The notes under the pieces are model-generated. The model was not told where the DNA came from. It saw nothing but the letters and a program-made list of their open reading frames with translations, and searched no databases. Positions 1 through 8,784 of a DNA stretch of 64,000 bases are shown here, piece after piece. Numbering within the stretch: the first letter of the stretch is position 1; every line of letters starts with the position of its first letter. The stretch is taken from assembly GCF_005938645.2 (NCBI RefSeq), contig NZ_CP042171.1:4960001-5024000 (forward strand), read 5' to 3'. A program made the translations under genes and the position numbers. Source of the stretch: Pedobacter sp. KBS0701 (GTDB taxonomy: Bacteria; Bacteroidota; Bacteroidia; Sphingobacteriales; Sphingobacteriaceae).

Positions 1-1
1 T

Positions 2-133
2 CAGAACGACTGGAACGGAAAATCAACCGAAGGTATCCATGTCGGAGAAGAAGTTCCTGCAGGAACCTATTACTATGTTTTGACCATTGATGGAACGGAT
101 AGACGTGTGGGCTACATTACAATTAACAGATAA
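2..133 (+). CDS. C-terminal end of a T9SS type B (gliding motility-associated) secreted protein, partial
   Basis: The open frame enters from the left edge and ends at a TAA, leaving 43 residues. It reads as the tail of the gliding motility-associated C-terminal domain (CHU_C, TIGR04131): a DWNG motif, then the strand VPAGTYYYVLTIDG and the final strand GYITINR. In this family the domain is the type B sorting signal that sends large surface adhesins through the type IX secretion system. The next gene starts 1 nt after the stop codon, so the adhesin is probably first in an operon with the PorP/SprF and OmpA-like genes. The passenger region lies outside the window, so its ligand or activity cannot be judged. 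Confidence 0.85.
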   Translation, partial: QNDWNGKSTEGIHVGEEVPAGTYYYVLTIDGTDRRVGYITINR

Positions 134-134
134 G

Positions 135-1055
135 ATGAAAAGATATATTATAATTTTAATATTGTGCCTGCTTTTTATTAAAAGTTGGGGGCAGCAGGAT
201 GCTATGTATACACAGTATATGTTCAATACCCTCGCCATAAACCCTGCATACGCCGGAAGCAGGAACCTGGTGTCGGCAACTGCACTTTACCGTAATCAGT
301 GGACAGGAATAGAGGGAGCACCCAGAACCGGTACCTTTAGTATTGATGCTCCTGTATTAAATAAAAGATTTGGCGTGGGCCTGCAGGTTTTTAGCGATAA
401 ACTGGGTATTACTCAAACCACGGGCGGTTCTGCAAGCGCTGCCTACCGGATAAGAATGGAAAAAGGAAGTCTGAGCTTTGGCCTGCAAGGCTCTGTTAGC
501 CATTATAGTGCGAGGCTCAGCAGCGTTTTATTAAATTCAAATCCGGGCAATGATCCTGCATTTATGAATGATGCAAGTAAAACGCTTTTTAACTTTGGAA
601 CCGGAATATATTACAATTCGGACAAATTCTACCTGGGTCTTGCTGCGCAGGATCTGCTCAACAATAGCCTCAACAACGCTTCAGGTGGAGACAACCTTCA
701 GGCCAGACAGGTTCCGCATCTTTTCCTGACCGCGGGTTATGTATTTCCACTTGCTGCAGACTTCAGGCTGAAACCTTCATTTTTGATCAAGGGCGTAAAA
801 GGTGCCCCTTTAGAAGCTGACCTTAATGCAACACTATGGATCAAAGATGTACTGGCCATCGGAGCCGGTTACAGGACAAGCGCCGACATCAGCGCGCTGC
901 TGGAAGTGCAGGTTAGCCCCCAGATACGTATTGGCTATAGTTATGACAGAAGCACCACTGAGCTGCAAAACTTTAACTCTGGCAGTCATGAAATTATGCT
1001 CAGGTATGAATTCGGGTTTGAAAAAAACAAAATATTATCACCAAGATTTTTCTAA
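135..1055 (+). CDS. PorP/SprF family type IX secretion system membrane protein
   Basis: A 306-residue protein with an N-terminal signal peptide ending near WGQQ, then QDAMYTQYMFNTLAINPAYA, the hallmark start of the PorP/SprF family. The rest is a series of amphipathic strands with many Gly and aromatic residues, as expected of an outer membrane beta-barrel. I chose the ATG at 135 because MKRYIIILILCLL is a proper signal sequence; the frame stays open to an ATG at 87, inside the upstream gene. Family members pair with individual type B adhesins and are needed to secrete or anchor them. The position between an adhesin tail and a PorE-like protein fits that role. The exact partner is inferred from neighbourhood only. 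Confidence 0.9.
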   Translation: MKRYIIILILCLLFIKSWGQQDAMYTQYMFNTLAINPAYAGSRNLVSATALYRNQWTGIEGAPRTGTFSIDAPVLNKRFGVGLQVFSDKLGITQTTGGSASAAYRIRMEKGSLSFGLQGSVSHYSARLSSVLLNSNPGNDPAFMNDASKTLFNFGTGIYYNSDKFYLGLAAQDLLNNSLNNASGGDNLQARQVPHLFLTAGYVFPLAADFRLKPSFLIKGVKGAPLEADLNATLWIKDVLAIGAGYRTSADISALLEVQVSPQIRIGYSYDRSTTELQNFNSGSHEIMLRYEFGFEKNKILSPRFF

Positions 1056-1058
1056 GTT

Positions 1059-3194
1059 ATGAAACTTGACATTAAAGTAGCCTTACCAATATACCTCTGC
1101 CTTACTTTCATCCTGTGCTCCGCAACGCATGCCCAAAACAGTTCAGCTAACCAGAACGATCTGAATATGGCGCGTAAAAGTTTTAACTCGCTCGAATACG
1201 TCTCTGCAATAAGTAAACTAAAGAAAGTGCTGGCAAAAGATTCATCCAATCTGGAGGCAATAGAAATGCTGGCCTATAGTTTCAGGATGACCAAAAATTA
1301 TCCAGGAGCACTGAAAACATATCGAAAGCTGACCGGACAATCAGCCATGAAGAACGAATGGGCATTATATTACGCCGAAAGCCTCGCTAACAACCAGCAG
1401 TATGAAGAATCGGAGAGGTGGTATAGAAAATATCTCTCCCTGGTACCTGTTGATAAAAGAGCAGCGGCTTTCGCATCCACAAACCTGTCTAAGATCAATA
1501 AAAACCCAAATCACTGGCAGGTAGGTTTTTTGAACATTAACACTCAGGCCTCTGAATATTCGCCCGCATTCTACAAAGAAGGTCTTCTGTTTTCAAGTAA
1601 CAGGCAATCAGAAAATTTTTCAAAACACATTTTTAAATGGGACAATACGCCATTCAGCAAGTTCTATTACGTCAACAAACTCGCAGATTTAAAGGTAATT
1701 AACCCAGATAGCCTGATCAATTCAAAAAGTCGTGATAAACAGAAAATCAGATATAATGATGATGATACGCCAGAAACCAGTAATGATAACAACATCTTGT
1801 CTGCCTATACCGGCACCATAGAGAGAGATACCCTAAACCTCATTTATGGCCAGAACAAACTAGTAAAAAAACTGGGTGGACTATTTAATAACAGATATCA
1901 CACTGCGGCAGCGGCAGCATTTCCCGATGGATCAATCATTTTTACGGGAAACAATTATTTAAAAGGAAAAACCTCCAGGAGTGCCGATGGAACCATTAAA
2001 CTGAAACTTTACACGGTGTATGGGCCTGATCTCAATTCAATCAAAGCGTTTCCATATAATAGCGATGAATATTCTACTGGTCATCCGGCGCTGACTCCTG
2101 ATGGCAATATCCTCGTTTTTGCTTCTGACCGTCCCGGCGGCTTTGGTGGGACAGATTTATATTACTGCGTAAAAGCCGGGCATGGGGAATGGACGAGTCC
2201 GGTAAACCTGGGCAAGCTAATCAACACGGAGGGCAATGAAATGTTCCCAAGTTTTGACCACGATGGAAATCTGTTCTTCTCTTCAACCGGACTTGCCGGT
2301 CTTGGAGGATTAGACCTATTTCAGGTGCCACTCAAAGAAATGAAACCGACCACTTCGCCTGTCAACATGGGATCTCCAATAAACTCATCTAAAGATGACT
2401 TCGCACTCATTATAACCCCGGATGGTAAAAAAGGATATTTCAGTTCAAACAGGGAGGGAAATGACAATATTTATGAATTCAGGCGATCTTCCTATAAAAT
2501 TATTCTACAGGGAACCCTTACAGATGCAAGGACCCGGATCCCCCTCCCCGGAGGCCGTATCCTCATGCACCACCTTGATGGTAATGATACTATTAAAACG
2601 GATAACAAAGGGCGGTTTAGAAGAGAGCTCCCTGCGGAGACAGATTATGAAGTCACAGCTCAAAAACTAGGTTATATCAACAATATCCAGTTTACCACCT
2701 CAGTAGGGATCCAAAAGGATTCAGTGATTAATCTCGACATCAGGCTCAATAGAACGGAAAGTGCCCAACAGTATGTCTTAAACCATTGCGACTCGCTAAA
2801 GAAAGTCTTTTCGGTAAAAAACATATACTATGATCTTGATAGATCAGAAATCAGACCTGATGCCAGGGGCGCACTTAACGAGCTCGCAGAACTGATGAGA
2901 AAATACCCGGAAATTACGATTATAACATCAAGCCACTGTGACAGCAGGGCATCTGAAGAATACAATAGAAACCTGTCTTTAAGACGTGGTGAATCTGCTA
3001 AACAATATCTGGTTGCACGCGGAATACGCTCGGACCGGATCAAAGTGGAATATTATGGGAAAACCCGGTTGGTGAATCGCTGCTATGATGGCGTCAACTG
3101 TTCAGAGGAAGACCAACAGCTTAACAGACGGACCGAATTTGATGTAATTCTACAGGGCGTTAATATCACCAGAGAGAACTGTGCAGACAGATAG
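1059..3194 (+). CDS. PorE-like OmpA family protein with TPR and beta-propeller domains
   Basis: A 711-residue exported protein. A signal peptide (about 1-25, ending ATHAQ) is followed by TPR-like helices (about 35-150), PD40/WD40-like propeller repeats (about 165-470, with motifs such as LVFASDRPGGFGGTDLYY and GYFSSNREG), a carboxypeptidase-regulatory-like fold (about 490-580), and an OmpA peptidoglycan-binding domain (about 600-705, with YYDLDRSEIRPDA and NRRTEFDV). This is the domain order of PorE, which links the T9SS PorP/PorK/PorN ring to peptidoglycan. The gene starts 3 nt after the PorP/SprF gene, so the two are surely co-transcribed. It is probably a paralogue dedicated to the upstream adhesin rather than the core PorE; that is inference. 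Confidence 0.88.
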   Translation: MKLDIKVALPIYLCLTFILCSATHAQNSSANQNDLNMARKSFNSLEYVSAISKLKKVLAKDSSNLEAIEMLAYSFRMTKNYPGALKTYRKLTGQSAMKNEWALYYAESLANNQQYEESERWYRKYLSLVPVDKRAAAFASTNLSKINKNPNHWQVGFLNINTQASEYSPAFYKEGLLFSSNRQSENFSKHIFKWDNTPFSKFYYVNKLADLKVINPDSLINSKSRDKQKIRYNDDDTPETSNDNNILSAYTGTIERDTLNLIYGQNKLVKKLGGLFNNRYHTAAAAAFPDGSIIFTGNNYLKGKTSRSADGTIKLKLYTVYGPDLNSIKAFPYNSDEYSTGHPALTPDGNILVFASDRPGGFGGTDLYYCVKAGHGEWTSPVNLGKLINTEGNEMFPSFDHDGNLFFSSTGLAGLGGLDLFQVPLKEMKPTTSPVNMGSPINSSKDDFALIITPDGKKGYFSSNREGNDNIYEFRRSSYKIILQGTLTDARTRIPLPGGRILMHHLDGNDTIKTDNKGRFRRELPAETDYEVTAQKLGYINNIQFTTSVGIQKDSVINLDIRLNRTESAQQYVLNHCDSLKKVFSVKNIYYDLDRSEIRPDARGALNELAELMRKYPEITIITSSHCDSRASEEYNRNLSLRRGESAKQYLVARGIRSDRIKVEYYGKTRLVNRCYDGVNCSEEDQQLNRRTEFDVILQGVNITRENCADR

Positions 3195-3234
3195 ACAACA
3201 AAGGCGATAGCGTTGGGATCTGTAAATATTTATA

Positions 3235-3278
3235 AATCATTAAAAAGTTTTTCAGAAATGATTAGCTTTTTAATGATT
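3235..3278. terminator. AT-rich hairpin between convergent genes
   Basis: Two perfect 13-base arms (3235-3247 and 3266-3278, aatcattaaaaag and its complement) are separated by 18 nt. They lie between the end of the OmpA-like gene and the converging sugar transferase gene. The hairpin is AT-rich and lacks a GC-rich stem, so it may act as a weak bidirectional terminator. Confidence 0.4.
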
Positions 3279-3304
3279 GATAACAGCTAACACGATTGAA
3301 AGGG

Positions 3305-4387
3305 TTACACTTTTTCTCTTTGCTTCATCGCGGGGAATGTGGCGAGAAGGATGACCAGGTCCAGCCTTAAAGAATATTTTTTGGCGTAAAAATTATCAAG
3401 TTTCTTACGCTCCCGTTCAGACATTTCCCCTTTCCCACGCCTGCTTACCTGCCACAGACCAGTAAGCCCGGCAGGTGCCAGAAAGCGTAAAGCCCATTCA
3501 TCAGAAGTTAGCGACTTTGCCTCGTAAAGCGGCAAGGGACGGTTTCCAACGAGAGACATATCTCCCCTGATCACATTGAAAAGCTGTGGTAGCTCATCTA
3601 AACTATATTTGCGTAAAAAAGCACCCACCCTGGTAACCCTGGGATCATCCTTTATCTTGATAAAGGTGGCTGGTGTACCATCACTGGGCGTATACTGGTT
3701 GAGTTCAGAAAGTTTGACCAAATCATCACTGCTTTGGTGGCGCATAGAGCGGAATTTAAAAAAATCAAATATTTTGTAGCCTGCCCCGACACGTTTGCTC
3801 CTGTATATTATCGGCCCTTTGGATTCTATGCGGATTAGAAGCGCTATAAGCGTAAATAAGGGAAGCAACAGGAGAAAAAAAAAGCATGAAATGCACAGGT
3901 CAAAAATCCGCTTTTTTACTGGAAAATCGGTCTTTAAACTGATTGCAGCAGCACCACTCACCCGGGGCTGAAAAGAGCGTAGCCGGATCAGGAATTTAAT
4001 CCTGTTACAAAGATCATTTGCAGGAATTGGGGAAATATACAGATCTCCAACATTAAGCATCAGGGCAACCCGGGATAAATCCGGACTCGGTGAGGCAGAT
4101 AAAAATATAATGACTATCTCCCTAAGCAAGCTGTTCAGCTTTAGTTTCTCTACAAACCTAAAACATTCACCACCTTCATCCACTTCTATCAAGATCGCAT
4201 CCGGAAGACTCAGCAGGGTCTGCTTCGAAACATACTCTCCCAAAGTTGCAATTTCCTTTTGGGTTTCGACCCTAAAATGACGTTGAAGTTGCGGAAGGAG
4301 ATCAGGAAGAAAGGCTTCTCCGGCATAGATAACGTGGGTATAATCACTATTAACTATTCCATTGGCCCGATCATCAGTTGACTGCAT
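3305..4387 (-). CDS. Sugar transferase (polyprenyl-phosphate glycosylphosphotransferase type) with N-terminal degenerate receiver domain
   Basis: A 360-residue fusion. The C-terminal part (about 155-355) is a bacterial sugar transferase (PF02397) with KRIFDL, one hydrophobic segment, FFKFRSMR and LDELPQLFNVIRGDMSLVGNRP. Such enzymes move a sugar-1-phosphate from a nucleotide sugar to undecaprenyl phosphate at the inner membrane and start exopolysaccharide or O-unit assembly. The N-terminal part (about 15-135) has the pattern of a two-component receiver but with Glu68 at the phosphoacceptor position and Ser119 instead of the conserved Lys before Pro. It overlaps the upstream receiver gene by 14 nt, so the two are translationally coupled. 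The receiver-like part probably signals through protein contact rather than phosphorylation; this is inference. Confidence 0.85.
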   Translation of the reverse strand: MQSTDDRANGIVNSDYTHVIYAGEAFLPDLLPQLQRHFRVETQKEIATLGEYVSKQTLLSLPDAILIEVDEGGECFRFVEKLKLNSLLREIVIIFLSASPSPDLSRVALMLNVGDLYISPIPANDLCNRIKFLIRLRSFQPRVSGAAAISLKTDFPVKKRIFDLCISCFFFLLLLPLFTLIALLIRIESKGPIIYRSKRVGAGYKIFDFFKFRSMRHQSSDDLVKLSELNQYTPSDGTPATFIKIKDDPRVTRVGAFLRKYSLDELPQLFNVIRGDMSLVGNRPLPLYEAKSLTSDEWALRFLAPAGLTGLWQVSRRGKGEMSERERKKLDNFYAKKYSLRLDLVILLATFPAMKQREKV

Positions 4388-4757
4388 GGTTAGCTAATAT
4401 GTTACTCATTGCTGTTTCGAGATCGAGTGGATTGAATGGCTTGGAAAAGTATGCATCAACTTTAAAAGGGATCGCGCTTATCTGAGTAGAAAGATCTTTG
4501 ATCCCAGAAAGAATGATGATCGGAATATGCCTGTAAAGCCCGCTGATTTTTAGATTGCTGATGAGGTCAGATCCGCTCATGTACGGCATATTGATTTCCG
4601 AAATGATGATGTCAGGCATATTTCCCTTATGTAACCATTGCATCGCTTCCACGGATCCCGACTGCATTGAAAGGTCATATCGGTTTCCCAAAATCACTCC
4701 CAAAAAGTTTAGCATGTGTATTTCTGAATCAATTACCAGAATTTTTTTGAGTTCCAT
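4374..4757 (-). CDS. Stand-alone response-regulator receiver domain with Glu at the phosphoacceptor site
   Basis: A 127-residue single-domain CheY-like protein: ILVIDSE at the first strand with acidic residues 10 and 12, PDIIISEINMPYMSG around strand 3, Ser84 after strand 4, and Lys106 in AYFSKPF. Residue 54, normally the phosphorylated Asp, is Glu (codon GAA read directly). A Glu there often mimics the active state, so this protein may be constitutively on or may act only as a binding partner. There is no output domain. The 3' end overlaps the sugar transferase fusion gene, which also carries a receiver-like domain, suggesting a complex that controls glycan initiation. A long AT-rich region lies upstream. 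Confidence 0.88.
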   Translation of the reverse strand: MELKKILVIDSEIHMLNFLGVILGNRYDLSMQSGSVEAMQWLHKGNMPDIIISEINMPYMSGSDLISNLKISGLYRHIPIIILSGIKDLSTQISAIPFKVDAYFSKPFNPLDLETAMSNILANHAVN

Positions 4758-4961
4758 ATTGTCGGTCTAGTTTAAACAAATTTAACCAGAACTTGTATAA
4801 TAAAAAATACAATTAGTTTAATTATTACATTTATTGACATAGATCAAATAGAATATATCATTTCTGATACAAAATTCAGATTGGTTTTAATATTATTAGC
4901 TGGCTAATATGTCCGGCCGGGTTGGCGAACTGGAAGTGATGTATTTAATCTTCCTCAAAAA

Positions 4962-5043
4962 GAAGAATAAACTGAGTTAATAAACTCAATTAAAACAAGT
5001 CGCAGATCATTTCTTATTAATCATCTAAGCCTTTCAGAACGTT
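4962..5043 (+). repeat. Degenerate ~80-bp direct repeat, copy 1
   Basis: Shares with 5518-5600 a series of matching blocks in the same order: agaataaac, ctca-ttaaaac, ttattaatc, and aagc followed by cttcagaacg. The copies lie about 555 bp apart in the same orientation. Many substitutions show that the duplication is old. No function is evident. Confidence 0.55.
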
Positions 5044-5424
5044 ACGGACAGATATGAACAAATTGCATTTCTGCTGCCCGTGCCAAAAATTAAGAAGTTC
5101 TTTTTTGCACGCTTTACCATAATTTTTTATATTAGGTTAATCAAAAGCGATGATAACCCAAATCAATCCCGCTGATTAAAAATCCCAAAAAATATTTTCC
5201 AAGTCCACCTTTACGCCACATTTACCCCACGTTTTAGCCACCTTCCGGCCAGGTTTGCCAGACACCTGCCTGCACACTGCTTAACACTTGCTTTGGTGGA
5301 GTAATGCCCCTGGTGGAGATCAGGTAGATCAAAGATTTGACTCGCTTTAGATCGGCAGGCTAACAATAGCTAAATAAAAGAGAAAGGGAAAGTTACCTTA
5401 AGGTATTGCTGGTATATAGCTGTG

Positions 5425-5474
5425 TCGGAACAGCCGGTTAAAGAAAACAATAAACGGCTGTCCGGATTTTTTTT
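5425..5474 (+). terminator. Intrinsic terminator without an upstream gene
   Basis: Arms tcggaacagccg (5425-5436) and cggctgtccgga (5455-5466) pair with two mismatches. They enclose an A-rich loop and are followed by eight T residues on the plus strand. The nearest upstream plus-strand gene ends at 3194, beyond two minus-strand genes, so the hairpin may end an unannotated small RNA starting between about 4800 and 5400. Confidence 0.55.
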
Positions 5475-5517
5475 ATCCCGCTCTGTCCCTGGAGTTAAGC
5501 ACAGCATCTCTGGATAC

Positions 5518-5600
5518 AAGAATAAACCGGATTTATAAACTCAGTTAAAACGGGTCACTGATTTTTTTTCTATTATTAATCCATTAAGCCCTTCAGAACG
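5518..5600 (+). repeat. Degenerate ~80-bp direct repeat, copy 2
   Basis: Second copy of the element at 4962-5043. It ends in aagcccttcagaacg, against aagcctttcagaacg in copy 1. It follows the orphan terminator by about 45 nt. Confidence 0.55.
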
Positions 5601-5768
5601 CTATTTTCAAACATGGTTGCTAGTGTGGTGTCATTTCGACCGAAGTGAGCCTATATCAAAAAGATTTACGCTGGTTCAAAAGGCAATTATATTTTGATAC
5701 GTCGTTCCCAACCCGATAGCTATCGGGTTAATTGGGAATCCTAATGCTATTGCAGAGCGCTTTGAGGT

Positions 5769-6277
5769 TCCCGCCTGCGCCTATCGTGTGGACACATCTT
5801 TTAAGTATTTTTAGGCGTTTTGCTAACTAACTTTAATGAAGCACGGATTATAACCAAGGACGTTGTCAATCCCAAGAGCCGGGGAAATCAAAAAAACAGG
5901 TGCACAACAGTAAAAATGGCAGTAATAAACCTGAAACGCAGTGGTTTTGTGTTCATAACCGATAATTTAATTTTTAAAAAAATATAGAACACAAACCCCG
6001 CAGGGCTCAATCAGACCAAAGAAAACACACACAATACCTGATTAAATGAAGTGTCACTGTTTTTTTGTTGCGCATGAGATTGTGTAAAAGGCTCATTGCT
6101 GGATCCGATAGCCATCGGATGACAAAGCGCTTTGGGTACTTTGGCGCTCCAAAATGCGCAGCATTCTTGAACACAGCTAAAAACAACATTAACTGTGAAA
6201 AACTACCATGCCCCGCGGCATAGAGCGATAGAAGAATGTTATAATTAATTGTGTCCACACGATAGGCCTGCGCGGGA
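5769..6277. repeat. Segment bounded by inverted repeats
   Basis: The sequence cctatcgtgtggacac at 5780-5795 recurs exactly on the opposite strand at 6251-6266. With a five-base interruption, the match extends outward through tcccgc on both sides. The ~0.5 kb inside holds no recognisable transposase. It could be a non-autonomous element or two independent copies of a dispersed repeat lying head to head. Confidence 0.5.
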
Positions 6278-6574
6278 ATGACGCAGAACGAAATAAAATT
6301 ATGGCCTTAAGTGCTGGATTTTACTTTTGATAAAGCCTCATTTTGCTAGGCTTCAGTCGAAATCAGGGTGATTCTTTTAAATCTTTAATTGATAGCATGG
6401 CCTATTGCTTTATTAATGCGTTGAAATGATCTTCGACTAGGCTCAGACCGGCATACAAAATAAATTTTACTTAAATTTAAAAAACTGTATATCAGCAAGA
6501 TAAAGCATCTTCAACCAAAATGTACGGCGAAAGCTAATGGCCATTTATTTACTAAGCTTTTTATTTCAACAAGC

Positions 6575-6799
6575 TCAAAAATTTTTAATGGTACCGAAGT
6601 ATGCCGCTTTTATTTCAACAGCCTGCAGGCCATCTTCTACAAATCTTATCCTGAACTGCACCTCATCCGAGACATTAATTCCATGATCAGCGTTTACAGT
6701 AAAAAAAATTATATCCTGATCATGATCATCGATGATCTCACCAACTCCACTAGAGAGATCCATTTTTGATATCTTCCCAAACCTTAACATATTTCTCAA
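6575..6799 (-). CDS. Small protein resembling a cold-shock (OB-fold) domain
   Basis: A 74-residue protein whose layout follows the cold-shock domain: GKISKMDLSSGVGEIIDD for strands 1-2, DIIFFTVNA in place of the RNP-2 region, then DEVQFRIRFVEDGLQAVEI for the last strands. The aromatic RNP-1 motif (KGFGFI) is not conserved, since GVGEII stands there, so nucleic-acid binding would differ from that of classical CspA. The gene stands alone, with about 450 bp of AT-rich DNA upstream and the repeat region downstream. It may be an RNA-binding regulator, but the match rests on the domain pattern alone. Confidence 0.6.
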   Translation of the reverse strand: MRNMLRFGKISKMDLSSGVGEIIDDHDQDIIFFTVNADHGINVSDEVQFRIRFVEDGLQAVEIKAAYFGTIKNF

Positions 6800-7250
6800 C
6801 TTTACGTATGAAGTGGACAGCTAATAAAAACTGCTTAAAAAGACCGCATCATTTATCTGATGAAGCCTCAAACACGGGACAATAAAAATAAGAAAGCCAT
6901 CAGATATTCATTATTAATCATATTGTAAAGAGACACAATATATAATTTAACCTAAAAAGCGTTCAAAATTTAAAAAATAAATAAAATATTAACATCAAAT
7001 CAACGACACACAGAAAAATCAGGCATCAAAATAAATCAAAAATTCAGAAATCCTCTTGATTTTAAATATCTTACCCGAAGATAATAAATAAAACTGACGC
7101 ATAAACAAAAAAAGAGTAAATTAACGGTATAAAAAATCACCATATACTGAATTTCAAGCTAGAATTTAATTGATTTCTATAAAAAACCCGATTCAAAAAG
7201 ATACAAGCGTTGCACTATCCGTCAATGAAATCATGTCACATCAGATACCT
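6800..7250. other. AT-rich intergenic region
   Basis: About 450 bp between the cold-shock-like gene and the UDP-sugar dehydrogenase gene. It is very AT-rich, with long A runs, and shows no coding frame, clear hairpin or RNA gene. Confidence 0.5.
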
Positions 7251-8525
7251 TTATAGTCTACCATCAACTAAATCGCGCGGAATAAACGATTTGGTATCGA
7301 AAATAACTGCTCCTTCCTTTCTAAATTCCTCATATCCGACACCAATGAACTGATGGTGAGAAACTGCCAGAATTAAAGCGTCATATTGATATCCAAACTG
7401 CTTTACCAGCTGAAAACCATACTCCTTTTCAACTTCCTGCGGATTAGCCCAGGGATCAAAAACATCAACTTCCAGGCCAAAGGAAAGCAGTTCCCGATAA
7501 ATATCGATTGCCCTGGTATTGCGGATATCGGGACAATTTTCTTTAAAAGCAAAGCCCAGGATCAGAACTTTCGCACCACTGATCCTTTTATCCCTGGCAA
7601 TCATCATTTTAATAACCTTGTTTGCAACAAACATCCCCATGTTGTCGTTAACGCGCCTTCCTGAAAGTATTACCTCTGGCTTATAGCCCAGGGATTCGGA
7701 TTTGTAGGCAAGATAATAAGGATCAACACCAATACAATGGCCCCCAACCAGTCCGGGTTTATAATTTAGAAAATTCCATTTTGTAGAGGCAGCGGCCAGT
7801 ACATCAGCAGTATCTATCGCCATTTTGTCGAAGATTAATGCCAGTTCATTGACAAATGAAATATTGACGTCCCGTTGCGCATTTTCTATTGCTTTTGAAG
7901 CTTCTGCAACTTTAATACTAGGTGCCAGATGCGTGCCGGCGGTAATAATGGAAGCGTAAAGTTGATCGATCTGACTAGCAATTGCAGGGGTAGAACCCGA
8001 GGTGACCTTTTTTATTTTGGTCAGGGTGTTAATTTTATCGCCAGGATTAATACGCTCCGGCGAATAGCCACAGAAAAAATCAACATTATATTTTAAGCCT
8101 GAAATCTTCTCTAAAACAGGCACGCAATCTTCTTCAGTACATCCAGGGTAAACGGTAGACTCATAAATTACAATGTCACCTGCTTTGAGCACAATGCCCA
8201 GCATTTTACTGGCTCCAAGCAGAGGCCCCAGATCTGGCCGTTTAAGATGATCAATAGGTGTAGGCACAGTAACGATGTAGATTGTGCAACCTGCCAGATC
8301 AGGGAGGCTCGCACTGAGCGTTAATCCTGTTTCAGAGGAAGAAAGTACAGACTGCAAATCATCCAAATTCGCTTCATTTGTCCGGTCATTCAGCTGATTT
8401 AACTCAGCTACGCGAGTCTCATTGGTGTCGAAGCCAACAACTTTATACTTTTTAGCAAATTCTATCGCCAGCGGTAGTCCAACGTAACCCAAACCAATAA
8501 TGGCAATCTGCTTTTTTGTATTCAT
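7251..8525 (-). CDS. Nucleotide sugar dehydrogenase (UDP-N-acetylhexosamine 6-dehydrogenase, WbpA/WbpO/TviB type)
   Basis: A 424-residue enzyme that oxidises C6 of a UDP-sugar to a uronic acid with two NAD+. Visible are the Rossmann motif IAIIGLGYVGLPLAIEFAK, the central ESTVYPGCTEE block and the catalytic Cys in GLVGGHCIGVDPYYL, the form typical of the UDP-GlcNAc/GalNAc dehydrogenases. I placed the start at the ATG at 8525 (MNTKKQIAIIG) because the frame's extra 29 N-terminal residues do not match the family. An intrinsic terminator at 8714-8756 separates it from the rml genes, so it probably has its own promoter. It should supply a uronate sugar for surface polysaccharide. The exact substrate cannot be read from sequence. 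Confidence 0.88.
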   Translation of the reverse strand: MNTKKQIAIIGLGYVGLPLAIEFAKKYKVVGFDTNETRVAELNQLNDRTNEANLDDLQSVLSSSETGLTLSASLPDLAGCTIYIVTVPTPIDHLKRPDLGPLLGASKMLGIVLKAGDIVIYESTVYPGCTEEDCVPVLEKISGLKYNVDFFCGYSPERINPGDKINTLTKIKKVTSGSTPAIASQIDQLYASIITAGTHLAPSIKVAEASKAIENAQRDVNISFVNELALIFDKMAIDTADVLAAASTKWNFLNYKPGLVGGHCIGVDPYYLAYKSESLGYKPEVILSGRRVNDNMGMFVANKVIKMMIARDKRISGAKVLILGFAFKENCPDIRNTRAIDIYRELLSFGLEVDVFDPWANPQEVEKEYGFQLVKQFGYQYDALILAVSHHQFIGVGYEEFRKEGAVIFDTKSFIPRDLVDGRL

Positions 8526-8713
8526 TTTTTTTCGGTGATTGAGCAAAGATAAGATAAATGGAGGATGCTTTAACCGGACTTGAATTAAATGCTGGCAATC
8601 TTTTAAACACAAAGGGCAGAGAAATATAAATAAAACATGCTTAAATGCTCTTATGTGTAGAAATTTTGGGTATAGGCCTAGATCCTTTACTACACCCAGG
8701 ATGTCAAAAATCT

Positions 8714-8756
8714 AAAAAAAAATCACCAATCATGCCATTGGCCCTGATTGGTGATT
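8714..8756 (-). terminator. Intrinsic terminator of the rml operon
   Basis: Perfect 12-base arms aatcaccaatca (8721-8732) and tgattggtgatt (8745-8756) are followed on the minus strand by a run of T (8714-8720). It lies 29 nt beyond the rmlA stop codon. Confidence 0.8.
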
Positions 8757-8784
8757 ATTAAGGATATATAAACTATAATAAATA

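Larger units (their letters stand above)
4758..6574. other. Long gene-poor intergenic region with repeats and a terminator
   Basis: About 1.8 kb with no coding sequence I can support. It holds a degenerate duplication of roughly 80 bp (4962-5043 and 5518-5600), a strong hairpin plus T-run on the plus strand (5425-5474), short palindromes (5710-5729, 6103-6120) and a pair of distant inverted repeats (5769-5795 and 6251-6277). Open frames here are short and resemble no protein family. The make-up suggests decayed mobile DNA plus possible small RNA sequence. Confidence 0.6.

Noticed and set aside
6007..6258. Minus-strand 83-codon frame in the gene desert
   Set aside because: It lies inside the inverted-repeat-bounded segment, has irregular composition, and matches no family or plausible domain; it has no upstream start signal.
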